A DNA stretch of 11,241 nt, from assembly GCA_003448875.1 (NCBI GenBank), contig DLXG01000191.1:1-11241 (forward strand), in the 5' to 3' direction. The stretch's first letter is position 1; each line of letters begins with the position of its first letter. Shown piece by piece: positions 7,980-11,241 of this stretch. Both the position numbers and the translations under genes were made by a program. Under the pieces are notes generated by a model, which searched no databases, was not told the DNA's origin, and saw only the letters and a list, made by a program, of their open reading frames with translations. Source of the DNA: Anaerolineaceae bacterium. Its GTDB lineage: Bacteria > Chloroflexota > Anaerolineae > Anaerolineales > Anaerolineaceae.

Positions 7980-8008
7980 ATTTTAGCAAAAGCATTGGCT
8001 GCTTTCTA
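7980..8008 (-). promoter_or_regulatory. Predicted promoter for the two-gene amine dehydrogenase operon
   Basis: On the minus strand TAGAAA (8008-8003) is followed after 17 bases by TAAAAT (7985-7980). An extended -10 TGC lies directly before the -10 box. The expected start near 7973 gives a leader of about 42 bases to the ATG at 7931. Confidence 0.5.
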
Positions 8009-8106
8009 CTGAAATATTGCCGCTTTTTCGCTCACGAGTGTCACCTGTTTGACAGAGCTTGTTAATAGACTCTGGAATGTGAAAAAACGGCAGAACCTCA
8101 AAATTG

Positions 8107-8115
8107 TGTTAAAAT
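8107..8115 (+). promoter_or_regulatory. Possible extended -10 promoter for pfkA
   Basis: TGTTAAAAT forms an extended -10 box. The -35 position 17 bases upstream reads ACGGCA, a poor match, as expected for extended -10 promoters. The predicted leader is about 42 bases. A good TTGACA at 8049-8054 has no -10 box at a suitable distance. Confidence 0.4.
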
Positions 8116-8151
8116 CGTACAGACAGCCAACATTGAAGGTATGTATATATT

Positions 8152-8156
8152 GGAGG
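8152..8156 (+). promoter_or_regulatory. Shine-Dalgarno site deciding the pfkA start
   Basis: GGAGG, eight bases before the ATG at 8165. An in-frame ATG at 8141 would place this site inside the coding region and add eight residues that do not look like the conserved Pfk N-terminus, so 8165 is preferred. Confidence 0.85.
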
Positions 8157-8164
8157 GTAATCTC

Positions 8165-9133
8165 ATGCGTAGAATTGCTGTTTTGACCAGCGGGGGAGAT
8201 GCGCCCGGCATGAATGCAGCCATTCGGGCTGTAGTGCGCACGGCTGCGGTGCGTGGCTGGGAAGTGTATGGCGTGCGTAATGGTTACGAAGGCTTGATAG
8301 ATGGCAAGCTTTTTCCTTTGGGTGCCAGAGATGTGGGTGGAATTTTGCAACGAGGTGGAACGATTCTCGGTAGTGCTCGTTCACCGGAGTTCAAAACCGA
8401 AGCAGGCCAGTTAAAAGCAATCCGCTCCCTAAACCAGTTTGGGGTTGAGGGCTTGGTTGTCATCGGTGGAAACGGCTCACAAACCGGTTCACTGGCATTG
8501 CACAGACATGGTTTTCCAGTGGTAGGGGTGGCTTCCACAATTGATAACGATCTGTATGGCTCGGATATTACGATTGGGGTAGATACAGCCTTAAATATTG
8601 CCCTGGAAGCAATTGACCGCTTGAAAATTACCGCATCATCCCATCAGCGGGCTTTTCTGGTAGAAGTGATGGGGCGTGATTGTGGTTATCTGGCATTGAT
8701 GGCTTCAATCGCTGGCGGTGCTGAAGCGGTTGTGATCCCAGAGGTGGAAATTGACCCGGAGGAAATTGCCCAGCGATTGGTGCGGGCATATGAGCGCGGG
8801 AAAGCGCATGCGATTGTGGTTGTGGCGGAAGGCGCTCAGTACAACGCAACCAAATTGGGTTCGTATTTTGAAAAACACCGCGAACGGCTTGGATTCGATT
8901 TGCGGGTTACCATCCTTGGTCATGTTCAGCGGGGTGGGGATCCCGGTGCGTATGATCGAATTTTAGCCAGCCGGCTGGGTGCCGGGGCGGTTGAAGCCCT
9001 CGAACGAGGGGAGTACGGGGTACTGGTCGGCATGATAAAAAGTCAGGTAGCCACCACCCCGCTGGAAGAAGTGGTCAGTCACAAGAAACAAATTGACCTG
9101 AAGTTATTCGAACTGGCCAAGATGCTGGATTAA
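8165..9133 (+). CDS. pfkA: 6-phosphofructokinase
   Basis: 322 residues, the standard length of bacterial PfkA (E. coli 320). It phosphorylates fructose 6-phosphate to the 1,6-bisphosphate, the committed step of glycolysis. Seen: MRRIAVLTSGGDAPGMNAAIRAVVR, GGTILGSAR with Arg72, GGNGS (101-105), TIDND with catalytic Asp127 and Asp129, the VEVMGRDCGYLALMASIAGGAE stretch in two parts (Met-Gly-Arg for substrate binding), and GHVQRGGDPGAYDRILASRLG, the family signature. The alignment to E. coli over 101-129 is gap-free. Gly104 indicates ATP rather than pyrophosphate as donor. Two key positions differ from the classic enzyme: Asn103 replaces the Mg-ATP-associated Asp103, and Ser124 replaces Gly124. 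The gene has a strong ribosome site, runs opposite to all its neighbours and converges on prfB with four bases between the stops. Confidence 0.93.
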   Translation: MRRIAVLTSGGDAPGMNAAIRAVVRTAAVRGWEVYGVRNGYEGLIDGKLFPLGARDVGGILQRGGTILGSARSPEFKTEAGQLKAIRSLNQFGVEGLVVIGGNGSQTGSLALHRHGFPVVGVASTIDNDLYGSDITIGVDTALNIALEAIDRLKITASSHQRAFLVEVMGRDCGYLALMASIAGGAEAVVIPEVEIDPEEIAQRLVRAYERGKAHAIVVVAEGAQYNATKLGSYFEKHRERLGFDLRVTILGHVQRGGDPGAYDRILASRLGAGAVEALERGEYGVLVGMIKSQVATTPLEEVVSHKKQIDLKLFELAKMLD

Positions 9134-9137
9134 CGTC

Positions 9138-10218
9138 TCATCGTTTCCAGCGTAAATAAGCCTCAATAAAGCCGTCCAATTCACCATCCAGGACGGCTTG
9201 TGTGTTGCCGGTCTCGTACTCGGTGCGGTGATCTTTGACCAGCTGATAAGGATGCAGGACATATGAGCGGATCTGGCTGCCCCATTCAGCCTTCTGGTAT
9301 TCACCGCGCAGGGCTTCCAAATCTTTTTCCTGCTGTTCCTGTTTCAGGGCTGCCAGTCTGGCGCGTAGAACACGAAAGGCATTTTCGCGGTTTTGAGTTT
9401 GGGAGCGTTCATTCTGGCAGGTTACAATGATGCCGGTGGGCAGATGCAACAGGCGTATGGCAGTGGCGTTCTTTTGTACGTTTTGACCGCCTGCGCCGGA
9501 TGATTTGAATATATCAATCCGCACATCCTCCGGGTTGATCACAATTTCGTCATCATCTTCGATTTCGGGCAAGACTTCGACCAAAGCGAAAGATGTGTGT
9601 CGGCGGTGGGCTGCATCAAAGGGAGAAAGACGAACGAGCCGATGGACTCCTTTTTCCGATTTAAGGTAACCGTAAGCGTATTTTCCATTCACGGCAATCG
9701 TTACACTCTTGATGCCGGCTTCTTCGCCTTCGGTCATGTCCAAAATTTCGGTTTGGTAGCCAGACCGCTCAGCCCAGCGCAGGTACATGCGTTGAAGCAT
9801 GGCGGCCCAATCTTGCGAATCCGTTCCGCCCGCCCCCGCATGAATGGCAAGCAGGGCATTCCCCTGATCATAAGGCCCGGAAAGAAGAGTATTCAGTTCC
9901 TTCTGTTCCAGTATCCTCCGCAGGTCATCTACCTCTTGCTCGATTTCTGGCAGCAAACTTTCATCTTCCATTTGTGCCAGATCGAGCAAATCGGCGATCC
10001 TCTTTTCCAGTTTTTCCCATTCCTGCACTTCTTCCCGCAGGTTGGCAAGTTTTTTCATCAATTGTTGGGCGCGGGAAGGGTCATCCCACAAAGCAGGGTC
10101 TTCGGCCTGTTTTTCCAGTTGTTCTAATTCGGACTTCTTTTTGGCGAAGTCAAAGATGCTCCATGAGATCATGGATTTGACGGGAATATTCCGTCAGCTG
10201 ATCAATTATTTCTTGCAT
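9138..10218 (-). CDS. prfB: Peptide chain release factor 2 (programmed +1 frameshift)
   Basis: RF2 recognises UGA and UAA and triggers release of the finished protein. The first 22 codons run from the ATG at 10218 (GGAGG four bases before) to an in-frame TGA at 10152-10150. The ribosome must skip one base (10152) and continue at GAC (10151-10149) to the stop at 9138, giving about 359 residues (E. coli RF2: 365). Seen in full-length numbering: an N-terminal coiled-coil-rich region (ELEQLEKQAEDPALWDD), the codon-discriminating SPF tripeptide at 198-200 (typical of RF2, not RF1), and the catalytic GGQ at 243-245 in SSGAGGQNVQKNATAIRL. The gene starts 21 bases after the ftsY stop, so it is probably in the same transcript. 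A simple reading frame starting at 10172 would give a wrong N-terminus. Confidence 0.96.
10149..10162 (-). promoter_or_regulatory. prfB programmed +1 frameshift site
   Basis: The minus strand reads GGAG-CAT-CTT-TGA-C from 10162 to 10149. It has an internal Shine-Dalgarno-like GGAG three bases before the slippery CTT, an in-frame TGA and a following C. This is the layout of the E. coli prfB site (AGGGGG-TAT-CTT-TGA-C). It lets RF2 limit its own synthesis: low RF2 slows termination at UGA and favours the shift. Confidence 0.93.
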
Positions 10219-10239
10219 ACTTCCTCCAACATGAGTGCG

Positions 10240-11148
10240 TCAGGCAAGGATTCCGTCTACAAATGCTTCGCGGTCAAACGGTTGAAGGTCATCCGGTTGT
10301 TCCCCCAAACCGGCGAATAAAATGGGGATGCCCAATTCTTTTTGAATGGCAAAGGCCATGCCTCCGCGAGCGGATGAGTCTAATTTGGCGAGTATGATTC
10401 CCGTAATTTGCACGGCTTCTTTGAATGCTTTGGCCTGCTGAAGTGCGTTCTGCCCGGTGGTGGCATCCAGCACCAACCAGGTGGCGTGAGGCGCACCCGG
10501 CAAAGCCTTCCCGCTCACCCGATAGACCTTTTTCAATTCTTCCATCAGGTTATAGCGGGTGTGCAGCCGTCCGGCGGTATCAATGAAAACGATATCCATA
10601 TTCCGCGAGATTGCCGATTGGATCGTGTCGTAGGCTACTGCACCCGGATCGGCATTGGGTTGTCCGCTGATAATGGGCAGATTGAGGCGTTCTGCCCAGA
10701 TTTCCAACTGATCTACTGCCGCGGCGCGGAAAGTGTCGGCTGCTCCAAGCAGCACTTTTTTGCCCTGTTGTGAGAATTTTTTGCCCAGTTTTGCAATGGT
10801 GGTGGTTTTGCCCGATCCGTTCACACCCACGATCAGCACCACAGCCGGCTTTACATGGTCGAGGTTGATTGGCGGGGCGGGGTCGAGGCGTTGAATCAGC
10901 TCACTTCGCAGCAAATTGCGAAGCTCAGCTGCCCGGATGATGCCCTGTTGGGCGGCTTTTTTTTGAAGGGTAGTGAGAATCTCCTGGGTGGTCTGGATAC
11001 CCAGATCAGCCTGAAGAAGCAGGGCTTCCAATTCTTCCCAGGTGTATTCATCAATTTCAGTTGCACCAAAGACGGTTGCCAGTCTGCCAAAGGCGGCCTT
11101 GCTGGTGCGGTTGAGTGCTTCTTTCCATTTAGAAAATAGTTCTGCCAT
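10240..11148 (-). CDS. ftsY: Signal recognition particle receptor FtsY
   Basis: 302 residues, the compact NG-domain form without the long acidic A domain of E. coli FtsY. It docks ribosome-SRP complexes at the membrane through GTP hydrolysis shared with Ffh. Seen: an N domain helical bundle (about 1-95, with WEELEALLLQADLG), G1 GVNGSGKTTT (108-117), G2 region AADTFRAAAVDQL, G3 DTAGR, G4 AKLD (254-257) and the closing GLGEQPDDLQPFD, a typical FtsY end motif. G4 is usually TKLDG, so Ala254 and Ser258 are mild departures. The ATG at 11148 has no Shine-Dalgarno sequence. It lies 10 bases after the rlmN stop and just downstream of a TATAAT box. Ffh was considered but the ending and the absence of an M domain exclude it. 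Confidence 0.95.
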   Translation of the reverse strand: MAELFSKWKEALNRTSKAAFGRLATVFGATEIDEYTWEELEALLLQADLGIQTTQEILTTLQKKAAQQGIIRAAELRNLLRSELIQRLDPAPPINLDHVKPAVVLIVGVNGSGKTTTIAKLGKKFSQQGKKVLLGAADTFRAAAVDQLEIWAERLNLPIISGQPNADPGAVAYDTIQSAISRNMDIVFIDTAGRLHTRYNLMEELKKVYRVSGKALPGAPHATWLVLDATTGQNALQQAKAFKEAVQITGIILAKLDSSARGGMAFAIQKELGIPILFAGLGEQPDDLQPFDREAFVDGILA

Positions 11149-11157
11149 AGCGCGATG

Positions 11158-11186
11158 ATTATATCATAAGGGGATTGGGTGGTAAA
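11158..11186 (-). promoter_or_regulatory. Possible ftsY promoter giving a leaderless or near-leaderless mRNA
   Basis: On the minus strand TTTACC (11186-11181) and a perfect TATAAT (11163-11158) are 17 bases apart. They lie within and across the end of rlmN. The expected start point (about 11150-11152) is two to four bases before the ftsY ATG, which lacks a ribosome site. Confidence 0.45.
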
Positions 11187-11241
11187 TTTTGGGGTTGTTG
11201 AATGGCCAGTTGACCGCAGCCGGCCTGAATATCAATGCCAC
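11159..11241 (-). CDS. rlmN: C-terminal end of 23S rRNA/tRNA adenine-C2 methyltransferase RlmN (partial)
   Basis: Only the last 26 codons and a TAA are in the window, entering from the right edge. The visible GIDIQAGCGQLA matches the conserved end of RlmN, whose motif DIxAACGQL carries the catalytic cysteine (Cys355 in E. coli) that forms the methylated intermediate in this radical SAM enzyme. RlmN methylates C2 of A2503 in 23S rRNA and A37 in some tRNAs. The following tail (AIQQPQNLPPNPLMI) is short and proline-rich. The stop is 10 bases before the ftsY start, so the two genes are probably co-transcribed. The identification rests on one short but distinctive motif. Confidence 0.8.
   Translation of the reverse strand, partial: GIDIQAGCGQLAIQQPQNLPPNPLMI

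Larger units (their letters stand above)
7932..8164. other. Divergent intergenic region between the dehydrogenase operon and pfkA
   Basis: These 233 bases contain no convincing gene. They hold two outward-facing promoter candidates, each with an extended -10 of the form TGyTAAAATC, and an imperfect 12-base inverted repeat (8018-8029 and 8081-8092). I saw no riboswitch or terminator-like hairpin. Confidence 0.7.

Noticed and set aside
8146..8151. TATATT as a pfkA -10 box
   Set aside because: It abuts the ribosome binding site, so a start from it would remove or crowd the Shine-Dalgarno sequence, and no -35 box is correctly spaced.
8141..8164. Longer pfkA start at 8141
   Set aside because: It would put the strong GGAGG inside the coding region and add residues not found at the conserved Pfk N-terminus.
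8006..8350. A 114-codon minus-strand open frame across the pfkA start
   Set aside because: It is antisense to the conserved Pfk N-terminus and covers the divergent promoter region; no domain or ribosome site supports it.
10150..10152. In-frame TGA near the prfB start as a sign of a broken gene
   Set aside because: It is the regulatory stop of the programmed +1 frameshift, with all expected surrounding elements.

Overview
The window reads as an ordinary bacterial chromosome segment of moderate GC, densely packed with housekeeping and metabolic genes. I see no mobile element, CRISPR array, tRNA or rRNA. The protein styles, including the Rel protein with a charged insert and the RlmN-FtsY-RF2 set, remind me of Chloroflexota, probably Anaerolineae. 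That placement is inference from memory of protein style and was not tested by any search.

Layout, left to right. (1) Positions 1-3806, minus strand: a likely three-gene operon reads rel (bifunctional-type ppGpp synthetase/hydrolase), then moeA (molybdopterin molybdenumtransferase), then a VKOR-family membrane thiol oxidoreductase cut by the window edge. moeA and the VKOR gene share an ATGA stop/start. A good sigma-70-like promoter lies just upstream of rel. (2) 3889-4593, minus: a HAD-family phosphatase or phosphomutase-like protein. (3) 4673-7931, minus: a two-gene unit. The first gene encodes a large iron-sulfur/flavin electron-transfer protein with four fused redox modules. The second encodes a DAO-family flavoprotein whose start overlaps the first gene's stop by 8 bases. 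Together they look like a dye-linked amine or amino acid dehydrogenase of unknown substrate. (4) 7932-8164: a divergent intergenic region with back-to-back extended -10 promoters and an imperfect inverted repeat. (5) 8165-9133, plus: pfkA, 6-phosphofructokinase, the only plus-strand gene. (6) 9138-11241, minus: the tail of rlmN, then ftsY, then prfB. prfB carries the classic programmed +1 frameshift, so its true start lies upstream of what a simple reading frame gives.

The genes cover stringent response, cofactor synthesis, envelope thiol chemistry, glycolysis, protein targeting and translation termination. I did not find a clearly new multi-gene system. The observations most worth a second look are the EFDD motif in a Rel protein that keeps its hydrolase residues, the D103N and G124S positions in the phosphofructokinase, the fused amine-dehydrogenase electron-transfer subunit, and a possible leaderless ftsY promoter inside the end of rlmN.
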